Positions 33,115 through 43,616 of a stretch of DNA of 64,000 nt are shown here, in pieces; position 1 is the first letter of the stretch; every line of letters starts with the position of its first letter. The notes beneath the pieces are model-generated. The model searched no databases. It saw only the letters and a list, made by a program, of their open reading frames with translations, and was not told the origin of the DNA. This DNA is from Aquarana catesbeiana (lineage: Eukaryota > Chordata > Amphibia > Anura > Ranidae). Both the position numbers and the translations under genes were made by a program. The stretch covers positions 167,053,099 to 167,117,098 of the forward strand of contig NC_133330.1 in NCBI RefSeq assembly GCF_042186555.1, in the 5' to 3' direction.

Positions 33115-33447
33115 AGTTAAATCACACTTGTTTAACAATAAAAAGTAAATAGAACAAACGTTGTCAAAACAGACTAAGTTCGGTAACCGCAACGGATAGT
33201 CAGATAAGCCAGGAATCAGCATAGTGGAACAGCAAGTAGGATCTGGAGCCAGAAGAAATGTCAGCCAAGCAAGTCTTTAACAGGAGCACAGGAGAAAGTC
33301 TCTGTGATGTTGACCAAGGCGAAGGTAGAGATCATCTGGGCTGGACGGCTTAAGTAAGCAGGACTGATGAGCAGGATATCATAAGTAGGTGAGTCACTGT
33401 AGAGAGATAGGAGCTGGCAATTAGCCGACGGCTGAGCCCAGCCCTGA
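33115..33447 (-). repeat. Gypsy LTR fragment
   Basis: On the minus strand it begins TGTCAGGGCTGGGCTCAGCC directly after a polypurine tract (complement of 33448-33460). This is the expected 3' LTR start. The outer edge is approximate. Confidence 0.6.
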
Positions 33448-33464
33448 CAGTACCCCCTCCTCAA

Positions 33465-35110
33465 TGACCCCTCCTCCTCGGAGGACCACCAGGCTTGAGG
33501 GGAAAGCGTCTATGGAAATTACAGAGGAGGAAAGGGGCATGTACGTCCAAGAATGAGACCTAAGAACGTTCCTCCGGACCGTACTCTTTACAATGCACCA
33601 GATACTGTATGCGCCCACGGAACCTATGGGAGTCAACGATGGACTGTACTTCATACTCCTCATAGTTCTCAACCTGTATGGGGTGAGGACCTGGCACCGA
33701 GGTGGTAAAGCAGACCAAAGGTTTTAATAAGGAGACATGAAATACATTTGAGATACGCATATTAGAAGGAAGGTCTAATGCGTAGGCCACTGTGTTAATC
33801 CTGCGGAGAATACGGAAAGGCCCAATAAACCGAGGTGCAAACTTCAAAGAGGGAACACGAAGTCAGAGGTTGCGAGATGACAGCCAGACCCTGTCCCCAG
33901 CCTGGTAGGAAGGCGCAGGCAGACGTATGCAGTCAGCATGGAGTCTGTACCTATCATTAGCGTGTGGCAAAGCCTCCTGGACTTGAGCCCAAGTGGAACG
34001 AAGACCACTGAGATGCTCCTCTAACGCAGGAATATTCTGCAGAACAAATAAATCAGGCAACATGGAAGGTTGGAAACCATAGTTCGCCATAAACTGGGAT
34101 AATCGGGAAGCAGGATTCAAGGCACTATTGTGAGCAAACTACACCCACGGTAAAAGGTCTGACCAGTTGTTATGATGGTCAGAAATAAAGCAACCTAGGA
34201 ACTGCTCCAAGGACTGATTGGCTCATTCTGCTGCCCCATTAGACTGCAGGTGATACGCAGAGGAGAATGCAAGCTGAATTCCCAACTGTGCACAAAAGGC
34301 TCACCAGAACCGGAACACAAACTGACTACCCCTGTCCAAGACGATCACCTTGGGTAGCCCATGTAAGTGAACGATCTCCCGAGCAGAAATGGAAGCCAAG
34401 TCATTAGAAGTGGGCAACTTCTTAAGTGGAATACAATGAGACATTTTTGAGAACCAGTCAACCACCATAAGGATTATGGTGGTTGACCATAATAAGGGTT
34501 GTAGGAGACCCACTGGAAGGTGTCGTGGAATCTTAAGCCTCGTACACACAATCTCATACAGCGATTGTTGGTCAACAGAGCGTCAGACTTTTGTCCGAAG
34601 AGTGTGTGCCAGGAACTTGTCTTGCATAATCATGGCACACAATTGTCGGCCAACAAACACAAACGTAGTGATGTACTACGTGGAATTTCAGCTCTTGAGC
34701 GCCACCCTTTGGGCACCTTCTGCTAATGTCATGTTTGGTGAGCATTGATTCCGAGCATGCATGTTTGTACTTTAGACTTTTGTGTGATGGGCTTGTGTAC
34801 ACATGATATGAAAATCTGATAACATACCGTTGTCCGCCGAAAATTTACTAGTCTGCCATCCAACATTTGTTGGCCGAAAGTTGGACAACAATTGTCTGAT
34901 GGAGTGTACTAACGGTCGGATTTTAGGCAAACAGTCTGTCATCACACAAGTCCCTGCCAAAAATCCGATCATGTGTACGAGGCTTTACTCTGAGCACACA
35001 CGGAACAGGCAGCTATGAAGGCGGTTACATCAGCACATAGACTAGGCCACCAGAATTGTTGGGAAATGGCCCAAAAGAGTTGATTCTTCCCAGGGTGGCC
35101 AGCAGCCTTG
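33465..35110 (-). pseudogene. Ty3/Gypsy chromovirus integrase and chromodomain, broken
   Basis: Read on the minus strand. 35110-34990 has the integrase zinc-binding end (FWWPSLCADVTAFIAACSVC). A MITE (34536-34984) intervenes. 34549-34301 has the integrase core (MVVDWFSKMSHCIPLKKLPT). 34120-33863 continues with RYRLHADCIRLPAPSYQAGD. 33847-33560 has KFAPRFIGPFRILRRINTVA and then the chromodomain (YLVHCKEYGPEERS). Gypsy chromoviruses use the C-terminal chromodomain for target choice. The RT and protease parts are absent and frames are shifted, so it is dead. It sits where the RT core of the + strand retroelement should be. Confidence 0.85.
34536..34984. repeat. TTA-flanked MITE, family D copy 2
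   Basis: TTA at 34533-34535 and 34985-34987. Ends AGCCTCGTACACACAATC and GATCATGTGTACGAGGCT are inverted. It splits the Gypsy integrase between the zinc-binding and core domains. Confidence 0.85.
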
Positions 35111-35139
35111 GCAGAATAGTAAGTCTGGAGCACGGCCGT

Positions 35140-35350
35140 ACAGATGTCTGTCTGCAGCCTCTGTCCACCTATAGTATGTCCGCAGTCTCTCCACCTCCTG
35201 TAGTATGTCTGCAGCCTCTGTCCACTTCCTGTAGTATGTCCGCAGCCTCTGTCCACCTCCTGTAGTATGTCTGCAATCTCTGTCCACCTCCTGTATCATG
35301 TCTGCAGCCTCTGACCATCTCTTGTCTTTTATCATGTCTGCAGTCTCTGA
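35140..35350. repeat. 31-bp minisatellite, about 6 copies
   Basis: Unit GTAGTATGTCTGCAGCCTCT followed by GTCCACCTCCT, with the last copies degenerate. Minus-strand frames here are artefacts. Confidence 0.85.
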
Positions 35351-36054
35351 GGAGGATCCTAGAAAGAAACGGATTACGGGAAGAGACAGACATGTGTAGA
35401 ATGTGGAGAGGAGACTAAAGAATAAAACCAGAGCCGCCAAGCTGGAGCTGTCTGAGCCCTGCATGGTGCACCAGAGAGGAGGTCAGTGACAGCTCCGCCA
35501 AGCCAGTTTGAGGGGGGTCGTTGATGTAATGAGGGGAGTAAATACAATAATGTAAGGGGGCACTGATATAAAGGTCCCCTCCTATATTAGTAACCCCCCT
35601 TTACCTTAGTGTATTCACTCTGCGGAAGGTGGTCTCTATTCACCAGAGCCCCCCTGCATCAGAGTTCCCCCTTACATCATGATCTGCAGCATTCCCCTTT
35701 ACATAAGAGTTCCCTGGCACTGTAAGGGGGAATCCTGCAGACTCTGATGTAAGGGGGAACTCTGTGCTGGCTGGGTTATGGTAACCTGACCTTCATGTCA
35801 GTGGAGAAATATGTTTTTTTGACTTTTGTTTAACTTAAACACATTGCTAATAGCACTAGCTATGTGTTTATAGTTCAAATATTGATTTGCACTGTTTAGC
35901 ACTAAAAACAGTAATTTTAGGTACTTTTTTGCAGTGTCAGTAAAGAATGTGGATCTGTCAGTAAATTGCACGGTTTTCCGCCAGCAAAAAAAATGGTTTC
36001 CGTTTGTAAATGTTGGCATTCTGCCAGTAAATTTCACTTCGGGGGGTTGGCAAC
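35351..36054. other. No gene; low-copy repeats
   Basis: About 35660-35765 is an imperfect inverted repeat (CAGAGTTCCCCCTTACATCA / TGATGTAAGGGGGAACTCTG). 35800-36054 is AT-rich with the direct word GTCAGTAAA. Confidence 0.45.
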
Positions 36055-36351
36055 ACTGGTCTAATAGCTACATCACTGCTTGGAATTTGTCTTTGCAAGG
36101 GTGGCCTCTGGAAATTCGATTCAAACAGAACAAGAAAAGTCCAGTAGCCCAAGGCCTTGCTGAGCTACTTGATTGTTCATGTATCGATCCCTGCACGGAA
36201 ACCCGGGATGCGGACTTTTTAGAACAACTGTTGTCTCCCTTCAAGGTTTATGATGATGAATACTGTAAACAGTTGCCGTGTGTATTTGTAGATGGTTGCG
36301 CCTATCCCCATAAGGACAAAACAGCTCCAACTAGTGGAAGGTATCAGGATT
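36055..36351 (+). pseudogene. Retroelement pol: RT-RNase H connection and RNase H start
   Basis: Frame 35934-36410 carries LQGWPLEIRFKQNK and then CVFVDGCAYPHKD, the first catalytic Asp region of RNase H (about 36277-36310). The frame is cut at the PLE1 insertion. The rest of RNase H resumes at 43850. A one-base shift separates the two pieces. Confidence 0.7.
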
Positions 36352-38565
36352 TGTATATAGGCAATAATGAATCAATTAAATTAGATAAATATATAAATAC
36401 ACAATTATAAATATATAAATATATAAAGTGTCTCTTCAGTATTGCAGCAGCGCTGTGCACCCCAATTGAACAGGGTCTCTTTCTTGATCTATTTCAGAAA
36501 GTTCAAACATGGATCTGATAGCCAGAGATCCACCAATAAATAATCAAGATGTATTCTGTGAGGGTAGTAATCCTTTCACCAAGCAATACACCACGTGCTG
36601 GGGTCCCCAATGAAAACTCACTCACCAGAAATCAGATCAATAAAAGCCTTGATTAATAGTAGTAAATCTGCATCAATATCCAAAGCGACCACCAGATGTC
36701 AGTATTATTCCCAGTAGTTCCAATAGGATATGTAGAAGAAACAAAAATGCTCACATAGCGTGATACTGCTAAACATCTTTATTTGAACCATCCAAATATC
36801 CCCTTAAAACCATGCGTACCAAAATTTAATAAACATTGAGCAAAGATAACAAAGTGCACTGTGCCTGATTGCGTCCTCCAGTCGTGAAAACCTGTCAGGA
36901 GCGCTCCCTGTGTGTAACCACAGTCACACGCTTCCTGGTTCCTCGGTTGGTGGAGCACATGCGTCACTTCCTGTGCGACACGTCCCTAACGTTTCGTCAC
37001 TTCCTGGACTTCTTCTGAGGGCGTGACACACAAGAAAGGAGGCCGGTATTTATATAAGTGGCAGGCGGAACAGCCAATCAGCAGAAGCAGACGCCCGGAT
37101 GACTCACACATCCCCGCCCCTAATGCTAAATACTGTCAGCAATGTGTGAAATAACATCATCCGGACATTCTGCTCCCACAGGTCGTATTAAGCATGACAA
37201 TACCGGTTCTAGTGGAAGATGACCTAATGCATAAAAAACAAGTACCTTGAATACCTGCAATCATTCAGTGTATGTGGCGCGGACATTGATCCGCAGCGCT
37301 ATCATTGAGCAAGCACACTTTCGGTATTCATTAAAACTGATTAAAATATTCTCTCAAAATATAAAAGTATTTAGTAAACAAGAATTGTCTAGCAATTTTA
37401 CATCATATATTGCTTATCCTATGAATAAAGATAAAACTGCATAGCGATTTCCTAGCATGTATTGAATAATCGCATACGCTAAATTGCACCTGATAAACAT
37501 ATGTTGGAATATTAAAATAAATATATTGTCTAGCAATTTTACATCATACATTGCTTATCCTATGAAAAGATAAAAACTGCATAGCGATTTCCTAGCACGT
37601 ATTGAATAATCGCATACGATAAATTGCACCTGATAAACACATGTTGAGATATTAAAATAAATATGTATTAAAATTGTATATCTAAAATGTATATATGTAC
37701 ATATATAAAATATATGACAATCCACATGTAAATATATGTATATAAAACATTTATATAAAACGTGATCATATTGGACTCAAAATTATAATAAAAATTACAC
37801 TGTGATAAAATGAAACTGGAACCATACCCCAGGGTATGTCTATGTGTCACTGATGAAACAATTTATGTCAAGCTCTATGTTAAGACCCTTGGGGGCAATC
37901 ACATCCACAGAATAGATCCAATGGGTTTCACGTTTGGATAACTCTCGGATGCGATTTATGCCCCTCCAATGGGACTGGAGATGTTCAACCCCCCAAAATT
38001 CCAATCCCGTCGGGTCACTATCATGTTTTAATTTAAAATGCAGTGAGACGTTATGATCCTTATAGCCTATTTTTATGTTGTTTATGTGTTCAGCTATTCT
38101 CACCCGTAATAGCCTTTTTGTACGGCCTATATAGATTAAACCGCAAGGACATTTCAATGCGTACACCACAAAGGTGCTGTTGCATGTAATGAATTGTTTA
38201 ATCCCGAAACTGCGATTATTAATCGGGGAAAGGAAACTATCAATTCCTCTAAGAGGTCTGGAGACCTCCCTGCAGGCTTTGCATCTCCTGCATGCAAAAA
38301 AGCCGTTGCGATCCCAAAATGTCGGAGGACGTTTAGGAGGGTCAATCACTTTCTTCACCACTCTGTCTCCAAAACTTGTGGTTTTTCTATAAATGAACTG
38401 GGGCTCAGAAGGTAATACTGTGGTGAGTTTCTTATCTAACCGGAGTATATGCCAGTGTCTTCTGAAGATCTCCTCCACTTCCTTGTATTGAGTATGAAAT
38501 TGAGAAATAAAGCCCCACTCTTTATTACGATTTTTTTCTGTTGGTGCTACCTCAGAACCCACCGG
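36352..38565 (-). repeat. PLE1 inverted segment (C-terminal ORF2 plus 3' region)
   Basis: Reverse complement of 41500-43713. Positions sum to 80065 throughout, so there are no net indels. It lacks the last 136 bp of the element. It carries a minus-strand copy of the last 240 or so ORF2 codons. Confidence 0.92.
36969..37034 (-). ncRNA. Hammerhead-ribozyme-like motif, PLE1 inverted copy
   Basis: Inverted copy of the motif at 43031-43096; see that entry. Confidence 0.4.
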
Positions 38566-38586
38566 GCTGCAATACTGAAGAGACAC
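37840..38586 (-). pseudogene. PLE1 ORF2 C-terminal copy (inverted arm)
   Basis: Encodes the same residues as the last 241 of ORF2 (from PVGSEVAPTEKN on): the CRRCKAC zinc-type cluster and the whole GIY-YIG endonuclease. A few unrelated codons from the pseudo-LTR junction precede it. 5'-truncated, with no RT. Part of the element structure rather than an independent gene. Confidence 0.85.
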
Positions 38587-38798
38587 TTTATATATTTATA
38601 TATTTATAATTGTGTATTTATATATTTATCTAATTTAATTGATTCATTATTGCCTATATACATGTTCTACTATTTAAGCAGCTGCTACTAGTCATATAAT
38701 TATTTATGTGCCGCACATACACCGTTAGAATATTGTACTAAGCGCAGAGCATTGTTGTTTTTTTGGGACGGGCATATACAACATACATTCATTCAAGG
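38566..38798 (+). repeat. PLE1 pseudo-LTR, 5' copy
   Basis: Direct repeat of 43617-43849 (GCTGCAATACTGAAGAGACA ... CATTCATTCAAGG). At least one difference is visible (GGACGGGCAT versus GGACAGGCAT). ORF1 starts 24 nt downstream. Confidence 0.9.
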
Positions 38799-38821
38799 CA
38801 CATATTTAGTTCTCTGCTGCT

Positions 38822-39931
38822 ATGGACGTCCTACGGTATTTAAGTAATAGGCACATTGATGTGGACGCTTTGTTCACCAGTTATGAACCGACCACCACAC
38901 AAACCAATTACAATGGAGCAATGTCAGCACTGGGCCATGTGTTAGAAAAACAAGTACGTACTTGGTGGGACATATGTAGTCTTGAACAATACATCAAGGA
39001 AAAAGTCATCATTAGGAGCCTTAGATGGGATGTCACCCCACAGGATGGGTTGGATGACCAAGGTTCCATGCAAGAATGGTTGGACTTTTTTAACGGTGTG
39101 GGTTTCAAGCTACAACAGTTAGTCTTACAAAGAAAAAAACGCAAAATGGCCAATTTGGAGTCAAGAATCAATGATCTACAACAGCAATTAGACCCAATAA
39201 AAGACAGTCAACAAATTATAGAGTTTAATGCCAGAATACAAAAGAAATTGGAAAAAGTTGATAGAGAGACACAAAAAAAGAAACTGAAGAAATACCATAG
39301 GGATTTGGAGGACTTCAAAAAGAATTCCATTTACTCGTGGCAACAAGTGCCTTGTAGAAATGAGGCAGGAGATCAATCTATACAAGAGCCTTCTGCACCT
39401 CCACAGCAGATCCGGCGACTGATACCAGGATTACCATCGGTTAACTATCCGGTATCTACGAATGATCGTGCAGGGAACACCTCGTATGCAAATTCACCGA
39501 TTAGGTGTTCCACTCCCATACAGAAAGGAGGAAGGAAACTAAAGGGGAATGGAAGACGTTCTAATCAGAATGGATATTCACAACCCAACACCTATGACAT
39601 ACCCACACACAACAGGTTTCAGCCCCTGCAGGAATATCGAAATAACCAAGAGAATTATGCTAATAATCACCCACACCCCCGTCCTTTTTTAGGGAGAGGA
39701 AGGGGTCGTTCGTCCAGAGGTCGGAACCAACCCCGACGTGGAGGGAGACCCCACCCGTGGGTTCAATACAGGGACCAGCAACCCCAGAACAACCCCAATA
39801 CCCCATATTGGAAGACTCAACATCCGCAACGAAAGAGGGACCCTCCGCAATACCCACAATCAAAGGAAGAAAATATCGTGGTTGCAGAGCGGGATCTAGG
39901 ACCCAAAAAAAGAAGAAGGGAGTCGGAGTAG
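38822..39931 (+). CDS. PLE1 ORF1, function unknown (369 aa)
   Basis: Starts at ATG 38822 just after the pseudo-LTR. Residues 1-100 are globular with no domain I recognise. About 101-180 is Lys/Glu/Gln-rich and heptad-like (LESRINDLQQQLD..), a probable coiled coil. About 200-369 is low-complexity, basic and Asn/Pro/Arg-rich, with an RG cluster GRGRGRSSRGRNQPRRGGRP near 302-321 and the tail ERDLGPKKRRRESE. Coiled coil plus RG-rich basic tail suggests an RNA-binding, gag- or ORF1p-like protein (inference). Its last 175 nt overlap ORF2 in the -1 frame. PLE2 keeps a related C-terminus, including ERDL and the basic end. Confidence 0.75.
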   Translation: MDVLRYLSNRHIDVDALFTSYEPTTTQTNYNGAMSALGHVLEKQVRTWWDICSLEQYIKEKVIIRSLRWDVTPQDGLDDQGSMQEWLDFFNGVGFKLQQLVLQRKKRKMANLESRINDLQQQLDPIKDSQQIIEFNARIQKKLEKVDRETQKKKLKKYHRDLEDFKKNSIYSWQQVPCRNEAGDQSIQEPSAPPQQIRRLIPGLPSVNYPVSTNDRAGNTSYANSPIRCSTPIQKGGRKLKGNGRRSNQNGYSQPNTYDIPTHNRFQPLQEYRNNQENYANNHPHPRPFLGRGRGRSSRGRNQPRRGGRPHPWVQYRDQQPQNNPNTPYWKTQHPQRKRDPPQYPQSKEENIVVAERDLGPKKRRRESE

Positions 39932-42225
39932 AGGGCATCTTCAATCTGACTGACAAACAACTAACACACAAAGAGATGAATATTCTGAATCTAGGCTTAA
40001 AATGTGGCTTGAAAAAACCAATCAATAAGTTCGACGTCTTCATTGACATCCACAAATATATTAGGAAGATAAATATTAAAAAGTATTTTTTGGGATGCAC
40101 CCCTAATATATCAGCGGTAACTCATAAGCCAGGGGAGGTGATCAATAGTGGTCTTAAAAATAAGTCCCTATTTAACCCCCTCAACAATCCCAACCATCAA
40201 GTTGAGGTATTCAAAGGGTTAATACTACGAGATCTGGAACATCTGAAACCCGATAAACAAATGAATGTAAGGCATATCAGTGAGGGGATTACCATGTTGG
40301 AGAAACGAAAAGATATCATCATAAGACCAGCCGATAAGGGGGGTGGGGTAGTAATACTCTCAAAGGAGTTCTATCATAACCAGATTATGGAGATGCTCTC
40401 AGATGAAGTAACATATAAACGTCTGAAGAATGACCCCACCCTGCCCTATAGGGATGAATTGGATATTCTAGTACACATGGGTTTAAAAAGCGGAGTACTA
40501 ACGGACAAAGAGAAAAGGTTCCTGTTACCCACCAGCAGTCGGATCCCCACGCTCTACACCTTGCCGAAGATTCACAAAGACCCCTCTAATCCTCCAGCAA
40601 GACCTATTGTCAACAGTATTGATTCGGTCTCTGCCAGAATGGGTCAGTACTTGGACCGGTTCTTGCAAAAGAGTGTCACTAATACCCGTTCATATATAAG
40701 GGACACTAAGAATTTTTTAAATTGTTTGCAGAATGTGAGCCTGATAGGAAGAGAGCAGGCAATTTTGGTCACAGCCGACGTTTCCTCTCTTTATTCCATC
40801 ATACAGCATGATGATGCCTTATTGGCGCTCAATTGGGCCCTTAGTCAAAGAGAGGATCTCCCCCATAACCAAAAGATTTTCCTTAGGAATGCCTTGGATT
40901 TCTGCCTTTGTCATAACTATTTTTGGTATGACGGTACATTCTACTCACAACAAAGAGGCGTTGCGATGGGCGCGAAATTCGCGCCCAGCATAGCCAATTT
41001 GTTCATGGCGGAGTGGGAGGATAAGACCATTTTTAGAGAACAAAGGCCGGAACTTATATTTTACAAACGCTTCATTGATGACCTGTTTTTTATCTGGAAT
41101 GGTACATCTGAGTCATTAGGGGCATTTATACAGGCCTTGAATAATAATAATAATAATATTAAGCTTACTTCAGAATGGCATAAAGAAGAAATAAACTTTT
41201 TGGACGTCACCATTTATAGGGTGAACGATAAATTAGAAACAAGAGTTTATTTTAAAAAAACAGACAGGAACAGTTATTTGCCCATCTCAAGCGGTCATCA
41301 TCCTTTATGGCTCCGGAATATCCCAAAAGGACAGATTATGAGAGTAAGAAGAAACTGCTCTGAAGATACACAGTTCTGGATTCAATCTAAAGTCCTTACA
41401 GAGAGATTTGAAGCCAAGGGATATGACCCGAAGAAACTGAAGAAGGTGGTGGAGGAAGTGGCTGAAATACCTAGAATTACATGCTTACAAGAATCACGGC
41501 CGGTGGGTTCTGAGGTAGCACCAACAGAAAAAAATCGTAATAAAGAGTGGGGCTTTATTTCTCAATTTCATACTCAATACAAGGAAGTGGAGGAGATCTT
41601 CAGAAGACACTGGCATATACTCCGGTTAGATAAGAAACTCACCACAGTATTACCTTCTGAGCCCCAGTTCATTTATAGAAAAACCACAAGTTTTGGAGAC
41701 AGAGTGGTGAAGAAAGTGATTGACCCTCCTAAACGTCCTCCGACATTTTGGGATCGCAACGGCTTTTTTGCATGCAGGAGATGCAAAGCCTGCAGGGAGG
41801 TCTCCAGACCTCTTAGAGGAATTGATAGTTTCCTTTCCCCGATTAATAATCGCAGTTTCGGGATTAAACAATTCATTACATGCAACAGCACCTTTGTGGT
41901 GTACGCATTGAAATGTCCTTGCGGTTTAATCTATATAGGCCGTACAAAAAGGCTATTACGGGTGAGAATAGCTGAACACATAAACAACATAAAAATAGGC
42001 TATAAGGATCATAACGTCTCACTGCATTTTAAATTAAAACATGATAGTGACCCGACGGGATTGGAATTTTGGGGGGTTGAACATCTCCAGTCCCATTGGA
42101 GGGGCATAAATCGCATCCGAGAGTTATCCAAACGTGAAACCCATTGGATCTATTCTGTGGATGTGATTGCCCCCAAGGGTCTTAACATAGAGCTTGACAT
42201 AAATTGTTTCATCAGTGACACATAG
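39757..42225 (+). CDS. PLE1 ORF2: reverse transcriptase with GIY-YIG endonuclease
   Basis: 822 codons from ATG 39757; the true start is uncertain because the frame overlaps ORF1. Similarity to PLE2 begins at RGCRAG (41-46) and strengthens at EGIFNL (59-64). RT blocks in order: RPADKGGG (191-198), PKIHK (270-274), RPIVNS (282-287), TADVSSLY (339-346, motif A), GVAMGAKFAPS (401-411, motif B), FIDD (439-442, motif C), FLDV (481-484). Then CRRCKAC (673-679) and the GIY-YIG nuclease: VVYAL (714-718), LIYIGRT (724-730), catalytic-type Glu740. PLEs are a retroelement class related to telomerase. The enzyme nicks target DNA and copies its RNA there. No internal stop; potentially active. Confidence 0.95.
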   Translation: MGSIQGPATPEQPQYPILEDSTSATKEGPSAIPTIKGRKYRGCRAGSRTQKKKKGVGVEGIFNLTDKQLTHKEMNILNLGLKCGLKKPINKFDVFIDIHKYIRKINIKKYFLGCTPNISAVTHKPGEVINSGLKNKSLFNPLNNPNHQVEVFKGLILRDLEHLKPDKQMNVRHISEGITMLEKRKDIIIRPADKGGGVVILSKEFYHNQIMEMLSDEVTYKRLKNDPTLPYRDELDILVHMGLKSGVLTDKEKRFLLPTSSRIPTLYTLPKIHKDPSNPPARPIVNSIDSVSARMGQYLDRFLQKSVTNTRSYIRDTKNFLNCLQNVSLIGREQAILVTADVSSLYSIIQHDDALLALNWALSQREDLPHNQKIFLRNALDFCLCHNYFWYDGTFYSQQRGVAMGAKFAPSIANLFMAEWEDKTIFREQRPELIFYKRFIDDLFFIWNGTSESLGAFIQALNNNNNNIKLTSEWHKEEINFLDVTIYRVNDKLETRVYFKKTDRNSYLPISSGHHPLWLRNIPKGQIMRVRRNCSEDTQFWIQSKVLTERFEAKGYDPKKLKKVVEEVAEIPRITCLQESRPVGSEVAPTEKNRNKEWGFISQFHTQYKEVEEIFRRHWHILRLDKKLTTVLPSEPQFIYRKTTSFGDRVVKKVIDPPKRPPTFWDRNGFFACRRCKACREVSRPLRGIDSFLSPINNRSFGIKQFITCNSTFVVYALKCPCGLIYIGRTKRLLRVRIAEHINNIKIGYKDHNVSLHFKLKHDSDPTGLEFWGVEHLQSHWRGINRIRELSKRETHWIYSVDVIAPKGLNIELDINCFISDT

Positions 42226-43030
42226 ACATACCCTGGGGTATGGTTCCAGTTTCATTTTATCACAGTGTAATTTTTATTATAATTTTGAGTCCAATATGAT
42301 CACGTTTTATATAAATGTTTTATATACATATATTTACATGTGGATTGTCATATATTTTATATATGTACATATATACATTTTAGATATACAATTTTAATAC
42401 ATATTTATTTTAATATCTCAACATGTGTTTATCAGGTGCAATTTATCGTATGCGATTATTCAATACGTGCTAGGAAATCGCTATGCAGTTTTTATCTTTT
42501 CATAGGATAAGCAATGTATGATGTAAAATTGCTAGACAATATATTTATTTTAATATTCCAACATATGTTTATCAGGTGCAATTTAGCGTATGCGATTATT
42601 CAATACATGCTAGGAAATCGCTATGCAGTTTTATCTTTATTCATAGGATAAGCAATATATGATGTAAAATTGCTAGACAATTCTTGTTTACTAAATACTT
42701 TTATATTTTGAGAGAATATTTTAATCAGTTTTAATGAATACCGAAAGTGTGCTTGCTCAATGATAGCGCTGCGGATCAATGTCCGCGCCACATACACTGA
42801 ATGATTGCAGGTATTCAAGGTACTTGTTTTTTATGCATTAGGTCATCTTCCACTAGAACCGGTATTGTCATGCTTAATACGACCTGTGGGAGCAGAATGT
42901 CCGGATGATGTTATTTCACACATTGCTGACAGTATTTAGCATTAGGGGCGGGGATGTGTGAGTCATCCGGGCGTCTGCTTCTGCTGATTGGCTGTTCCGC
43001 CTGCCACTTATATAAATACCGGCCTCCTTT

Positions 43031-43096
43031 CTTGTGTGTCACGCCCTCAGAAGAAGTCCAGGAAGTGACGAAACGTTAGGGACGTGTCGCACAGGA
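43031..43096 (+). ncRNA. Hammerhead-ribozyme-like motif in PLE1 3' region
   Basis: Stem I strand CACGCCC pairs with GGGACGTG (one bulged A). Between them lie TCAGAAGA, a degenerate CUGANGA box, the arm AGTCCAGGAAGTGAC, and then GAAA followed by CGTTA. The order (stem I, CUGANGA-like, stem II, GAAA, very short stem III, stem I) is that of hammerheads reported from Penelope-like elements. The CUGANGA box here has changes that would probably weaken cleavage. Confidence 0.45.
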
Positions 43097-43616
43097 AGTG
43101 ACGCATGTGCTCCACCAACCGAGGAACCAGGAAGCGTGTGACTGTGGTTACACACAGGGAGCGCTCCTGACAGGTTTTCACGACTGGAGGACGCAATCAG
43201 GCACAGTGCACTTTGTTATCTTTGCTCAATGTTTATTAAATTTTGGTACGCATGGTTTTAAGGGGATATTTGGATGGTTCAAATAAAGATGTTTAGCAGT
43301 ATCACGCTATGTGAGCATTTTTGTTTCTTCTACATATCCTATTGGAACTACTGGGAATAATACTGACATCTGGTGGTCGCTTTGGATATTGATGCAGATT
43401 TACTACTATTAATCAAGGCTTTTATTGATCTGATTTCTGGTGAGTGAGTTTTCATTGGGGACCCCAGCACGTGGTGTATTGCTTGGTGAAAGGATTACTA
43501 CCCTCACAGAATACATCTTGATTATTTATTGGTGGATCTCTGGCTATCAGATCCATGTTTGAACTTTCTGAAATAGATCAAGAAAGAGACCCTGTTCAAT
43601 TGGGGTGCACAGCGCT

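Noticed and set aside
40808..40993. Short frames inside PLE ORFs on either strand
   Set aside because: Overlap the RT/GIY-YIG frame and are shadows of it.
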